64,000 nucleotides of DNA from BOG-931 sp963761525 (GTDB lineage: Bacteria > Pseudomonadota > Alphaproteobacteria > Rhizobiales > Xanthobacteraceae), in assembly GCA_963761525.1 (NCBI GenBank), contig CAVXHG010000008.1, positions 1,054,001 to 1,118,000 of the forward strand, written 5' to 3'. Position 1 is the stretch's first letter. Each line of letters opens with the position of its first letter. Position numbers and translations under genes: made by a program. Below are positions 45,588 to 55,267 of this stretch, one piece after another. The notes beneath the pieces are model-generated. The model was not told where the DNA came from. It ran no database searches and saw only the letters and a list, made by a program, of their open reading frames with translations.

Positions 45588-46411
45588 AGTCATCGGCATT
45601 CGATTATGCGGCCCCCCGCAGCATAAGCGACGCGGCTGCAGCCCTGTCCTCCGAAGGCACGACTGCGGCTGTTGCCGGTGGCCAATCGCTTTTACCGATG
45701 ATGAGTCTTCGGGTGGCGATGCCGGACCTTCTCGTCAATATATCGGGGCTGTCCGAGCTTAAGGAGATCTCCGAAAGTTCGGAGGCAATTCGTCTCGGCG
45801 CATTAATTACGCATGCGGATGTCGAGGATGGAAAAACTCCGGATGCCTTCGGCGGCCTCATGCGCAAGGTCGCGTCCGGCATCTCGTATCGGGCAATTCG
45901 GAATTACGGCACCCTGGGCGGCAGCGTCGCGCTCGCAGATCCGGCGGCTGATTGGCCGGTGTGTCTGACCGCACTCCGTGCTGTTGCTCAGATCTCCAAT
46001 GGCAACACCATTCGGTCAGAACCGGTTTCGGACTTCATTCGAGGCCAATACGCGACATCGCTAGCAAAGGAAGAGGTCATTGTAGGTTTCGATATCCCCA
46101 AACCGGGCGAACCGCTCCGGTGGGGATTCTGCAAAGTTGCCCGCAAGAGCGGTGCCTTTGCCAATTCCCTTGCCGTTGTCACCCAGCAAGGGCGAGGCGG
46201 CTCCGTATCAGTCGTGCTCGGCGCTGCCGGATCCCGGCCTTACCTTCTTCCCACCACAGCACAGCTCGTCAGCGACACTGCGTCGGACGATACCCTGCGA
46301 TGCGCTGTTGCGGATGATCTGAGAACGCTGGACCTCGAATTAGACGACTATCTGACACGCCTTCACATCTCCACGGTTTTGCACGCTATTCGAGAGATGC
46401 GGGCGCGATGA
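45584..46411 (+). CDS. FAD-binding subunit of molybdenum hydroxylase
   Basis: 275 residues, CoxM type. FAD motifs are AAVAGGQSLLPMMSLRV and AIRNYGTLGGSVALADPAAD. ATG 45584 overlaps the large-subunit stop and its own stop overlaps the 2Fe-2S start (ATGA at 46408-46411). The C-terminal domain is slightly shorter than usual. Confidence 0.9.
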   Translation: MKSSAFDYAAPRSISDAAAALSSEGTTAAVAGGQSLLPMMSLRVAMPDLLVNISGLSELKEISESSEAIRLGALITHADVEDGKTPDAFGGLMRKVASGISYRAIRNYGTLGGSVALADPAADWPVCLTALRAVAQISNGNTIRSEPVSDFIRGQYATSLAKEEVIVGFDIPKPGEPLRWGFCKVARKSGAFANSLAVVTQQGRGGSVSVVLGAAGSRPYLLPTTAQLVSDTASDDTLRCAVADDLRTLDLELDDYLTRLHISTVLHAIREMRAR

Positions 46412-46890
46412 AGCTGCTATCCATCGATCTGAATGGCGATAAAGTCTCTTGCGAAATTGAACCTCGTGAGACTCTGGCCGATTTTCTCCGTGAGCGACGG
46501 CGGCTTACCGCCACCCATCTGGGCTGCGAGCACGGAGCGTGTGGCGCCTGCACCGTTTTGGTCGACGGCAAGATCACACGCTCCTGCGTACGTCTCGCTA
46601 TTATGTGTGATGGCAGTTCCGTTCAAACCCTTGAAGGATTTCGCGACGATCAGGTCATGGAGTTGGTTCGGAAGCACTTCCATACCGGGCATGCGCTGCA
46701 GTGCGGCTTCTGTACGCCGGGTATGCTCACGGTCGCGCGCGACATACTGCTCCGCTTTCCAACGCCGGATGCAAAACTCGTTCGACGTGAGCTGAGTGGT
46801 CAAATCTGCCGTTGCACGGGCTACGCCAATATCATCAAGGCAATTGTTGCGGCTGGCCAGGAATTGGCGGAACTGAAAATGCTTCGTTAG
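46408..46890 (+). CDS. 2Fe-2S subunit of molybdenum hydroxylase
   Basis: 160 residues. First cluster GCEHGACGACTVLVDGKITR plus SC a few residues on; second cluster LQCGFCTPGMLTVARDIL and QICRCTGYANII. It completes the three-gene operon that begins at 43239. The Bug-type binding protein gene starts 44 bases downstream and is probably cotranscribed. Confidence 0.9.
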   Translation: MKLLSIDLNGDKVSCEIEPRETLADFLRERRRLTATHLGCEHGACGACTVLVDGKITRSCVRLAIMCDGSSVQTLEGFRDDQVMELVRKHFHTGHALQCGFCTPGMLTVARDILLRFPTPDAKLVRRELSGQICRCTGYANIIKAIVAAGQELAELKMLR

Positions 46891-46934
46891 TTCGTTTGGA
46901 TCAACAGTACAGGGGCTCGGGCAGGAGGGTGAGT

Positions 46935-47912
46935 ATGACGCGTTTGATAGCATGGGGGGGCGGCATCCTGATTCTTCTGTTTGGTGCGTTTGCCGCTCAA
47001 TCGCAAACCTATCCTTCGCGGCAAGTACAATTGATTGTCGCGTACCCTCCCGGCGGAGCTGCAGACCTTATCGCTCGCGGTGTCGCGCAAAAGCTCTCCG
47101 AGAAATGGGGCGAGCCCGTCGTTGTCGAAAATCGCGGTGGTGGTGCAACCCAGATTGCCGCAAATGCGGTCGCTCAATCCCAAGCCGACGGCTATACGCT
47201 GCTTGTGACGGGAATGGAGACGTTCGCGATCAGTCCGTTTCTCTATGCCAAGTTAAGTTATGACCCCGTCGGGGACTTCGTTCCGGTCAGTTCCTTCGGC
47301 TATTCAAATCAGATTCTGGTCGTGCCCGCTGCCTCGCCGTTCAAGAGCCTTGCGGATGTGCTGAGCGAGGCTCGCAAGCAAAATGGCGGATTACAGTACG
47401 GCACTATCGGAATGGGCGGGTCGAGCCATATCAATATGGTACTTTTGGAGACGCTCACCGGCGTAAAACTTACCCCGGTTCATTATCATGGCGGCGGCCC
47501 GCTCCTGACCGATTTGTTGGGTAGCCATATCCCCATGGGCTTTTTGAGTACGGCGCTTGTCGAGCAATACATAAAAAATGGAACACTGCGTGCCTTGGGC
47601 GTCACCAGTGCAAAGCGCATCCCGGAATTCCCTGATCTGCCCACAATCGCGGAAGGTGGTGCGCCGGGTTATGAATCAGTGAGCTGGTTCGGTCTGTTTG
47701 CGCCAAAAAACACCCCGCCGGAGGTCGTGCAGAAAATCAATTCGGACCTTCAGACGGAGTTTTCGGACCCCAGTTTTAAGCAAAAATTCCTCACGGCGAA
47801 TTCAATTGAGGTTCGGCCCGGCAATGCAAAGGATTTCGCGTCTTATGTCGCTGCTGAAGCTGACAAGTGGGGCAAGGTGATAAAACAAGCAAATCTGAAG
47901 GCGGATAACTGA
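46935..47912 (+). CDS. Bug-family tripartite tricarboxylate transporter substrate-binding protein
   Basis: 325 residues from ATG 46935, which has GGAGGGTGAGT directly upstream; the open frame extends to 46812 inside the previous gene. Signal peptide MTRLIAWGGGILILLFGAFA, cleaved near AQSQ, then the Bug signature YPSRQVQLIVAYPPGGAADL and the block WGEPVVVENRGGG. Bug proteins bind carboxylates, often aromatic or heterocyclic. No TctA/TctB membrane partner is nearby, which is common for this family. It lies between two molybdenum hydroxylase operons. Confidence 0.88.
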   Translation: MTRLIAWGGGILILLFGAFAAQSQTYPSRQVQLIVAYPPGGAADLIARGVAQKLSEKWGEPVVVENRGGGATQIAANAVAQSQADGYTLLVTGMETFAISPFLYAKLSYDPVGDFVPVSSFGYSNQILVVPAASPFKSLADVLSEARKQNGGLQYGTIGMGGSSHINMVLLETLTGVKLTPVHYHGGGPLLTDLLGSHIPMGFLSTALVEQYIKNGTLRALGVTSAKRIPEFPDLPTIAEGGAPGYESVSWFGLFAPKNTPPEVVQKINSDLQTEFSDPSFKQKFLTANSIEVRPGNAKDFASYVAAEADKWGKVIKQANLKADN

Positions 47913-48082
47913 AACGGTGCGACTAGTTGCCGTTCGTCCTGCGGCGGTTTCAAATGGTAAATGAAGTGACATGGGCTTTCATGACCGCAGCTAAGGCGAA
48001 GCCCCAGTTCATGCCGATCGCTTGTTCCGATTTCGGCCGCAAGAGCGAAATCGCATTTCTTTGAGAGTTGGAATCAATCCTT

Positions 48083-48952
48083 ATGTCTGATCTGGAATAC
48101 ATCGAGCCGAATTCTCTGGAGGGTGTTTTCGCGCTCCTCGATCCTGACGATCCGGCGGTACGCCCCATCGGGGGCGGAACGGCGCTGATGCTCATGATGA
48201 AGGCGGGGATGTATAAACCGCGCCGTCTTGTCAGTCTACGCCAGATCGGTAATCGCTTTGACAGTTTTGCCCAAACTGCAGACGGCAGTGCATTTCGGAT
48301 CGGCGCGCTCACGACGTTCGCGCAACTGGAGCATTCGCCCGAGATTCGCACCCATTTTCCTGTCATTTCGCAGGCCATGAAGACGTTGGCCAATGTACGT
48401 GTGCGCAATGTCGCTACGGTCGGAGGCAATATTGCCCACGCCGACCCGCATCTTGACCTGCCACCAATCTGGGTCGCGCTCGATGCAACGGCATTGATCG
48501 TCAAGTCGGGTGCGGAGCGCGTTGTTCCGGTCGAAGAGATCTTCGCCGGCTACTATGAGACGACGATCTCGAATGACGAGCTTGTCGCCGAGATCGAAGT
48601 GCCGATAAGGCCGGGCTGGTCTTCGCGCTATGTAAAGGTGACGACACGGGCAGCGCACGACTGGCCGGCGCTAGGCCTGACGCTTTCGCTGGATTTCGAG
48701 GAAAGCCGGGTACGCGATCTGCGGCTTGTGCTCAGTGCGGCCATAGACAGGCCGGTCAGGCTTTTACAGGCCGAGGGCGCCTTGCGCGGCGAACAAATAA
48801 ATGACGCGTCGCTCAAGCGCGCTGTGGAAGCCTGTCTCGGCGAAGTTGAAATCGAATCGGATTCGCGCGGTTCCTCAGACTACAAAATGCATCTTCTCGC
48901 GGTTCATCTTCGGCGAGCCATCGACGCTATTGCAGCGGAGAACTTAGGATGA
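48083..48952 (+). CDS. FAD-binding subunit of molybdenum hydroxylase
   Basis: About 289 residues from ATG 48083 (MSDLEYIEPNSLEGVFALLD); TTG 48068 is in frame but adds nothing recognisable. FAD motifs are VRPIGGGTALMLMMKAGM and VRVRNVATVGGNIAHADPH. The GGGTALM form differs from the AGGQSLLP subunits elsewhere in the window and is typical of a separate branch. Its stop overlaps the large-subunit start (ATGA at 48949-48952). Confidence 0.87.
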   Translation: MSDLEYIEPNSLEGVFALLDPDDPAVRPIGGGTALMLMMKAGMYKPRRLVSLRQIGNRFDSFAQTADGSAFRIGALTTFAQLEHSPEIRTHFPVISQAMKTLANVRVRNVATVGGNIAHADPHLDLPPIWVALDATALIVKSGAERVVPVEEIFAGYYETTISNDELVAEIEVPIRPGWSSRYVKVTTRAAHDWPALGLTLSLDFEESRVRDLRLVLSAAIDRPVRLLQAEGALRGEQINDASLKRAVEACLGEVEIESDSRGSSDYKMHLLAVHLRRAIDAIAAENLG

Positions 48953-51231
48953 CGGCGCCGTCTCGAAATGTCGGCCAATCGATACCGCGTCTCGAGGCCC
49001 GAGAGAAGGTCATGGGGCGTGTAGAGTACGTCCATCACCTGCGTTTGCCTGGAATGCTGCACGGCAAGATTTTTCGCAGCACGTTGCCGCATGCGCGTAT
49101 CAAGAGCATTGATACGTCGGCTGCACGCGCTCTCGAAGGCGTCTATGACGTCGTCACCGTCGCGGACATCCGGAAAGTCATTCCGCATCCCTATTACGGC
49201 CCTGCGTTCCACGATCAGCCGATCCTGGCCGACGAGAAAGTTCGATTTGCCGGCGAACCAGTAGCGGTAGTGCTGGCATCGGAAAGACATATTGCCGAAG
49301 AGGCGCTCGGTCTGATCACCGCTGAGTATGAGGAACTGCCGGCGGTTTATGATGAAGTCGATGCGATGAGCTCAGACGTGATTGTTCACGATGAGCTTAA
49401 ACCGGCGGCTACGTTTCCCGATCTTCAACATCTAAAAGGGCGCAAGGGGACCAACGTCGCACTGGATTATAAGCTGCGGCGTGGTGATGTGGAGGCTGGA
49501 TTTGCAGCGGCCGACCGGGTGTTCGAGCACACCTTTCGGACCCAGCAAGTCATGCACACCCCGATGGAGCCGTTTGTCACTGTCGCGGACGTAGGCGACC
49601 GGAAGGCAACAATTCATTCGGCCTCGCAAAGTCCATCTTTCGTACGAATCGAAATCTCCCGGCTGCTGGGCTGGCCTGAGAACAGAGTTCGCGTAAAGGT
49701 GCCGTATGTCGGGGGAGGGTTTGGCGGCAAGCTCTATATCAAGCTCGAAGCGCTGACGACGGCACTCTCATTATTGGTGCGCCGGCCGGTGAAGATAGCA
49801 CTTACCATGGAAGAGCAGTTCTTCATGGTGACGCGCCATCCCTGCACGTTCAAGATCAAGAGCGGGGTCAACAAGGACGGCAAGATCATCGCGCGTCGCT
49901 GCGACGTTATATGGAACGGCGGCGCGTATGCCGATATCGGCCCCCGCGTAACGCAGAAGGCAGGTCTCACCTCAGCCGGTCCATATGACATCGAAAATGT
50001 TTGGATCAACTCCTACGCTGTCTACACAAATCGGCCACCGGCCGGTGCGCTCCGCGGCTTTGGCGCGCCACAAACCGCCTGGGCCTATGAATGTCATACC
50101 GATCTGATTGCCGAGGCGCTCGGATTGGACAAGGTCGAGTTCAGACGTAAGAACTTGCTTCGCGACGGGCGTCCGCACGCAAGTGGCACCATTGTGCGAA
50201 ATGCCGCGCTGGAAGCTGTGCTTGATCGTGTGGCCGAGCGGTTGGATTGGGGCGGCAACTTCGATCGCGGGAGCGGCCGGCTTCGTCGCGGCCGCGGCAT
50301 TGCTGTGGGCATCAAGGGCATTACAACGCCGACGACTTCAGTGGCCATTGTTAATCTGTATGCCGACGGAAGCTGCGGACTCTACATCAGCACTGTGGAC
50401 ATGGGGCAGGGCTCAGATACGGCGATGGCGCAGATCGCCGCCGAAGTCCTGGACATGGATGCAAACTCGATCCTGGTCGTGCATCCGGACACAGACGTCA
50501 CGCCCTACGACATGGGTACGCTGGGATCACGCTCGACTTTTCACATGGGTACGGCGGTGCGGCTCGCCGCGGAAGACGCCAAGCGCAAGATTGCCGATCT
50601 TGCGCGCGAGTTGAATCTGCCAATCGGTACAAATCTCCCGCCATCGGAAATGTTGCGGCAGAAGTACGGTATGCAAGCCGGCAACATAATTGGCACCGGA
50701 AGCTTCATTCCAAACTACAAAAAGCCAGATCCGGAGACTGGACAATCCAACATGGCGACCCCGTTTTGGGGCGTTGGCGCATCGGGTGCTCAGATCGAAG
50801 TCGATATTGAAACCGGTGACTTCAAGATTCTGAAACTGATAAACGTGGCCGACGTTGGCGTTGCTATCAATCCCAAGCTCGTCAAGGTGCAGCTGTCCGG
50901 CGCGGGCATCATGCAACTCGGTTTCACCACGACCGAAGAAATGACCTATCGCGACGGCCAACTAACGAACGGGTCGCTCTCGGACTACAAGATCCCGACA
51001 TTGCTCGAACTTCCCGTTGAATTCATCAACGAGCACGTCAGGTCGCGTCAGGATGACGGCCCCTTTGGTGCCAAAGGGGCCGGCGAAAGCACAACGATCG
51101 CGTTGTCGCCGGCGATCGGGAATGCCTTGGCGGATGCCATAGGAGTTCGTCTGATCGATCTTCCGATCACACCGGAGAAAATCTTCCGAGCCTTGCAAGA
51201 GGCGAATGCTGCCGCATCGGGTAAGGGTTGA
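48949..51231 (+). CDS. molybdenum hydroxylase large subunit (xanthine dehydrogenase family)
   Basis: 760 residues, shorter than the other large subunits. Motifs: YVHHLRLPGMLHGKIFRSTL, VGGGFGGKLYIKLEALTTAL, GALRGFGAPQTAWAYE and GPFGAKGAGESTTIALSP with the active-site Glu. The G-A-L-R-G-F-G-A-P-Q loop is the one shared with xanthine dehydrogenase, 4-hydroxybenzoyl-CoA reductase and nicotinate-type enzymes. Gene order FAD, large, 2Fe-2S differs from the operon just upstream. A UbiD-type decarboxylase follows, so a ring carboxylate substrate is plausible. Confidence 0.88.
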   Translation: MTAPSRNVGQSIPRLEAREKVMGRVEYVHHLRLPGMLHGKIFRSTLPHARIKSIDTSAARALEGVYDVVTVADIRKVIPHPYYGPAFHDQPILADEKVRFAGEPVAVVLASERHIAEEALGLITAEYEELPAVYDEVDAMSSDVIVHDELKPAATFPDLQHLKGRKGTNVALDYKLRRGDVEAGFAAADRVFEHTFRTQQVMHTPMEPFVTVADVGDRKATIHSASQSPSFVRIEISRLLGWPENRVRVKVPYVGGGFGGKLYIKLEALTTALSLLVRRPVKIALTMEEQFFMVTRHPCTFKIKSGVNKDGKIIARRCDVIWNGGAYADIGPRVTQKAGLTSAGPYDIENVWINSYAVYTNRPPAGALRGFGAPQTAWAYECHTDLIAEALGLDKVEFRRKNLLRDGRPHASGTIVRNAALEAVLDRVAERLDWGGNFDRGSGRLRRGRGIAVGIKGITTPTTSVAIVNLYADGSCGLYISTVDMGQGSDTAMAQIAAEVLDMDANSILVVHPDTDVTPYDMGTLGSRSTFHMGTAVRLAAEDAKRKIADLARELNLPIGTNLPPSEMLRQKYGMQAGNIIGTGSFIPNYKKPDPETGQSNMATPFWGVGASGAQIEVDIETGDFKILKLINVADVGVAINPKLVKVQLSGAGIMQLGFTTTEEMTYRDGQLTNGSLSDYKIPTLLELPVEFINEHVRSRQDDGPFGAKGAGESTTIALSPAIGNALADAIGVRLIDLPITPEKIFRALQEANAAASGKG

Positions 51232-51232
51232 A

Positions 51233-51721
51233 ATGGCACAGCGGCTAAACATTCGTTTCACGTTAAATGGCAGAAAAGTTTCTGCCGAGGTCCGGCCGGA
51301 CGAGACGCTGGTTGAAATGCTCGAATATCGTTTCGACTTGCGCGGTGCACGAGAGAGCTGCGGACAGGGTCTCTGCGGCTGCTGCACCGTCTATGTCGAT
51401 TCAAAGCCGGTATCGAGCTGTCTTTTCCTTGCCGTGCGCGCCGACAGCGCCAGGATCGACACGATCGAAGGACTGGGAAGCGCGGACACGCTGGATCCAG
51501 TGCAACAGGCCTTTGTGGATGCTGGCGCCTTTCAGTGCGGCTTCTGTACGCCGGGCTTCATCATGATGGTCAAGCAGTTGCTCAAAGATAACCCAAACCC
51601 GAGCGAGGACGACGTAAAGCACTATCTGGTCGGCAATCTCTGTCGCTGCTCGGCTTATCCAGAAATCCTTGATGCAGTTAAGCTTGCCGCAAGCAGGCTA
51701 GCTGCGGTCTCCGCTCGATAA
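51233..51721 (+). CDS. 2Fe-2S subunit of molybdenum hydroxylase
   Basis: 162 residues from ATG 51233, two bases after the large-subunit stop; the open frame extends to 51206 inside that gene. First cluster ESCGQGLCGCCTVYVDSKPV plus SSC; second cluster FQCGFCTPGFIMMVKQLL and NLCRCSAYPEIL. It ends 30 bases before the UbiD gene, consistent with one transcript. Confidence 0.9.
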   Translation: MAQRLNIRFTLNGRKVSAEVRPDETLVEMLEYRFDLRGARESCGQGLCGCCTVYVDSKPVSSCLFLAVRADSARIDTIEGLGSADTLDPVQQAFVDAGAFQCGFCTPGFIMMVKQLLKDNPNPSEDDVKHYLVGNLCRCSAYPEILDAVKLAASRLAAVSAR

Positions 51722-51751
51722 TGTCTGCACCTATCAAATAAGGTCCTTCGA

Positions 51752-53176
51752 ATGCCCAATAAAGATCTTCGTGATTGGATTGCCGCCGTCGAGAGTATCG
51801 GTGAATTGAAGATCATCAAGGGCGCCGAGCCAAAGGAGGAGATTGGCGGCATCGTCGATATCTACATGCGGAAGATGGGAAATCCCGCTGTGATGTTCGA
51901 CGAGGTGCCGGGCTTTCCTCAAGGGCGTCGGGTCATCGCCAACATTCTTACTTCCGTACCGCGTATTAATATTGCGCTTGGCCTGCCGCCGGAAACCACC
52001 GAGATCGAGCTCACTCAGTGGTGGCGCAATTACTTTAAGGGCGCACCAACACAGCCGACCAAAGCGGTCAACGGTGGTCCGTTGCTGGACAATGTTTTTG
52101 AGGGAGAGGCTGTCGATATCCAGAAAATCCCTACGCCGATCTGGCACGAGCTCGATGGCGGCCCTTACATCGGCACCGCCTGTCTGGTGGTGATGAAAGA
52201 TCCGGATTCCGGCTGGGTAAATTACGGCACCTATCGCGTGCAATCGCACGAGCCGAACGTGGCTTCAGTCATGATGTCCCCCGGAAAACACGGGCTGATC
52301 ATCATGAAGAAATATCATGAGCGTGGACAGCCGTGCCCGGTTGCGGTGATCGCCGGGATGCATCCGTCCATGACGATGCTGGGGGGCATCGAGATCCCTT
52401 ACGGCAAGAACGAACTTGAGGCCGCAGGTGGCATCCTTGGCGAGCCGGTCGAGGTGATCAATATGCCTAAAACCGGCTTGCCGGTGCCGGCGAACTGCGA
52501 GATCGCTTTCGAGGGCTTTATCCATCCTGACGACATGATCAAGGAAGGGCCTCTTGGTGAATGGACCGGTTATTACGCGAGCGGCAGCGATCTGGAGCCC
52601 GCTATCCGCATTGAAACTTTGATGCATCGCGACAACCCCATCCTCATGGGCGCGATCCCGGCAGTGCCGCCGAACGATAACACCTACTATTTTGGCGCCT
52701 ACCGCTGTGGCGCGGTCTGGAATCAACTCGAAGCTGCCGGTATCCCCGGCGTAAAGGGTGTTTGGACCCATGAAGCGGGGGGCAGCCGATTTCTTCTCGT
52801 TGTCTCGATCAACACGCTCTACGGTGGCCACTCCAAGCAAGCTGGCATGGTTGCGGCACATTGCCTCGCCGGTGCGTATTGCAATCGCTGGACCATTGTC
52901 GTTGACGATGACATCGACCCCACTAACTTTAACGATGTGATCTGGGCAATGTGTACGCGCTGTGATCCGCGAGATCAGATCGACATCATTCACGGCGGAT
53001 GGAGTTCTGCTCTCGACCCCATGTGTTACGACACGTCGGACGACCGCCGCAATTCCAGGGTTGTTGTTGACGCCTGCATCCCGTTTCGCCGCAAGAAAAC
53101 ATTTCCGAAAGTTGCGCGATCGAGCAAGGCGCTCGACGAGCGCATCATGGCGAAATGGCAAAACGATTTACCCTGA
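51752..53176 (+). CDS. UbiD-family decarboxylase
   Basis: 474 residues, typical UbiD length. UbiD enzymes use prenylated FMN to decarboxylate or carboxylate unsaturated and aromatic acids. Conserved regions are NYGTYRVQSHEPN (Arg of the cofactor site), GGIEIPYGKNELEAAGG, and FIHPDDMIKEGPLGEWTGYY with the acidic residues of the active site. No UbiX-type flavin prenyltransferase is present in the window, so the cofactor must be made elsewhere. It sits directly after a complete molybdenum hydroxylase operon and before an ABC importer, suggesting ring hydroxylation followed by decarboxylation. Confidence 0.88.
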   Translation: MPNKDLRDWIAAVESIGELKIIKGAEPKEEIGGIVDIYMRKMGNPAVMFDEVPGFPQGRRVIANILTSVPRINIALGLPPETTEIELTQWWRNYFKGAPTQPTKAVNGGPLLDNVFEGEAVDIQKIPTPIWHELDGGPYIGTACLVVMKDPDSGWVNYGTYRVQSHEPNVASVMMSPGKHGLIIMKKYHERGQPCPVAVIAGMHPSMTMLGGIEIPYGKNELEAAGGILGEPVEVINMPKTGLPVPANCEIAFEGFIHPDDMIKEGPLGEWTGYYASGSDLEPAIRIETLMHRDNPILMGAIPAVPPNDNTYYFGAYRCGAVWNQLEAAGIPGVKGVWTHEAGGSRFLLVVSINTLYGGHSKQAGMVAAHCLAGAYCNRWTIVVDDDIDPTNFNDVIWAMCTRCDPRDQIDIIHGGWSSALDPMCYDTSDDRRNSRVVVDACIPFRRKKTFPKVARSSKALDERIMAKWQNDLP

Positions 53177-53388
53177 ACCAGATGCTGCAATGTGAAACGA
53201 TTATCTGAAACGTGGGTGAAGTGAGCAGCATTGGGGAACTCGGTGGCCATTGCAATCTGGAGTTCTCCAAGTCGCGCCCTTGGCACGAGGGTTGCTTGAT
53301 ATTTATTCGAGTTGAGCGAGGCGTAAGTGCGGTGAAACTCGCTCTTGGGAGTCGAGGAACGCGGTAACCTTTGAAAGATGGTGAATAC

Positions 53389-54411
53389 ATGATTGGGAAT
53401 CGGGTTTCACGGCGTCGATTGTTGAGCGGTGCCGCCGCGACGACAGTTCTTGCGTCAACTGGCATCGCTTCCGCTGCCGATAGCGTCAAGATGTCGCTGG
53501 AGTTCCGCATCTACGGTGGAAATGCTCCGATGTTCCTGAGCGACATCTTTCAGAAGCACGGATTAGATCTGTCGTCAGATGGCTCGTCTGGATCGGACGA
53601 TAGCGTTCGGCGCGTGGCGGCCGGGAATTATCAGTTTGGACTAGCCGACGCGAGTACTCTTGTTGCCTTCGCCGGGCTCAATCCGTCGGTTACGCCGAAG
53701 ATCATTATGCCCATTTTCGATCGGCTGGCCGCTTGCATTATCAGCTTGAAGCAAAAGCCGGTACGGACTCTTGATGAATTGAAGAAAGCGAAGCTTGGCA
53801 GCGGAACGGCCGATGCAGGTGCAAAGATCTTCCCCGTCCTGATGCACCTCAACAATATCGACATCAAAAGTCTCGATATCACGACGGTGGACGTCAAACT
53901 TCGAGATGCCATGCTGTTGGCGGGCAGGGTCGATGCCGTGATTGCATTTGACTACACGTCGGTTTTCAATTTGGTCGGAAATGGCGTGAAACTCGATGAT
54001 ATCGTCATCTATTATTTCTCGAGCATGGGCTACGGATTGTTTGGAAATTCGCTGATTGCCCACCCGGACGTCATTGCCCAAAATCCGGAGCTTGTGCGGC
54101 GAGTAACCGCGGCAACCGCGGAAGCCTGGATATATGGCGCTAGCCACAAACAGGAAGCGATCGATCAGGTTGCAAAGCGAGAAAAGCTTCTCGATCCAGC
54201 CGTAGAGTTACAACGGCTAAGCTGGATTTACGATCACCACATCCAGACGCCGAACGTGAAGACAAACGGCCTCGGGTCGTTTGACGTCGATGCGGCAAAA
54301 AAGGCGATTGCGCTCATCAAGGACGGCTATCAGCTCGCTCGAGCACCGACCATTGATGAGATTTACGACGGGCGCTTTTTACCGCCGCTGAAGGACAGGA
54401 CGTTTGCGTAG
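53389..54411 (+). CDS. ABC transporter substrate-binding protein, NMT1-like
   Basis: 340 residues from ATG 53389, with GGTGAA upstream; TTG 53371 is also in frame. The leader has a twin-arginine form (SRRRLLSGAAATTVLAS) and is cleaved near ASAA. The mature chain (VKMSLEFRIYGGNAPMFLSD) and the RRVAAGNYQFGLADASTLVA region are NMT1/THI5-like. It lies 212 bases after ubiD; that gap holds no recognisable gene and probably its promoter. It belongs with the ATPase and permease that follow. Confidence 0.84.
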   Translation: MIGNRVSRRRLLSGAAATTVLASTGIASAADSVKMSLEFRIYGGNAPMFLSDIFQKHGLDLSSDGSSGSDDSVRRVAAGNYQFGLADASTLVAFAGLNPSVTPKIIMPIFDRLAACIISLKQKPVRTLDELKKAKLGSGTADAGAKIFPVLMHLNNIDIKSLDITTVDVKLRDAMLLAGRVDAVIAFDYTSVFNLVGNGVKLDDIVIYYFSSMGYGLFGNSLIAHPDVIAQNPELVRRVTAATAEAWIYGASHKQEAIDQVAKREKLLDPAVELQRLSWIYDHHIQTPNVKTNGLGSFDVDAAKKAIALIKDGYQLARAPTIDEIYDGRFLPPLKDRTFA

Positions 54412-55267
54412 TTTGGCGAGTAAAGGGCCTGTAGACGAAGCTGGATTGGATCCAAGCTTCGTAAGAATTGATCATGTCGATTTGCGTTACGGTGGCGATG
54501 CGCCGGCCGTAGTCGATTTGCAAATGGCCGTCGGCAAAGGTCAGTTCGCCGCAGTTGTCGGTCCGTCAGGCTGCGGCAAGTCGTCGTTGATGAAGCTCGT
54601 CAACGGATTGCTGCCGCCGACGGCCGGTTCGATCACAGTCGCCGGCAAGCGCGTGAACGGGCCTTTGAAAATTGTTGGAATGGCTTTTCAGAATTCAATC
54701 TTGCTGCCGTGGCGGAATATCATCGACAACATTATGCTCCCGCTGGAAATCGTTGAACCTTACCGCAGCCAGATGAGGACAAAGCGCGGCGAGTTCGAAG
54801 TCTTGGCCCGCGATTTGTTACGGAGCGTCGGGCTTCAGGGTTTTGAAAAAAGCCATCCTTGGATGCTTTCGGGAGGCATGCAGCAGCGCGCAAATCTTTG
54901 TCGCGCGTTAATACACTCGCCGGATCTGCTGATGCTGGACGAACCATTCGCGGCGCTGGACGCTTTCACCCGTGAAGAGCTGTGGGGCATCCTTCAAGAG
55001 CTGTGGATGCGGCGTCGATTTACCACCATTCTCGTCACGCACGATCTTCGCGAGGCTGCCTTTCTGGCCGATGTGATTCATGTGATGAGCGGTCGTCCGG
55101 GCCATGTCGTTGCAAGTCATCGCGTGGATTTGCCGAGACCGCGAACCATCGAAACGACATTCGATCCAGCCTTCAACGAGATCGTCCATGAAATCCGTCG
55201 CGAAATCGCCGATGAGCGGCGGCGAACCGGAATTGGGATCGCGGTCCCTGCGCAAGCCTCGCTATGA
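54404..55267 (+). CDS. ABC transporter ATP-binding protein, SsuB/TauB-like
   Basis: 287 residues. Walker A VVGPSGCGKSS, Q-loop MAFQNSILLPWRN, signature MLSGGMQQRANLCRAL, Walker B LLMLDEPFAALDAFTRE and switch His LVTHDLREA. The start is TTG 54404, overlapping the binding-protein stop, with AAGGACA upstream. The stop overlaps the permease start (ATGA at 55264-55267). Confidence 0.9.
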   Translation: MRSLASKGPVDEAGLDPSFVRIDHVDLRYGGDAPAVVDLQMAVGKGQFAAVVGPSGCGKSSLMKLVNGLLPPTAGSITVAGKRVNGPLKIVGMAFQNSILLPWRNIIDNIMLPLEIVEPYRSQMRTKRGEFEVLARDLLRSVGLQGFEKSHPWMLSGGMQQRANLCRALIHSPDLLMLDEPFAALDAFTREELWGILQELWMRRRFTTILVTHDLREAAFLADVIHVMSGRPGHVVASHRVDLPRPRTIETTFDPAFNEIVHEIRREIADERRRTGIGIAVPAQASL

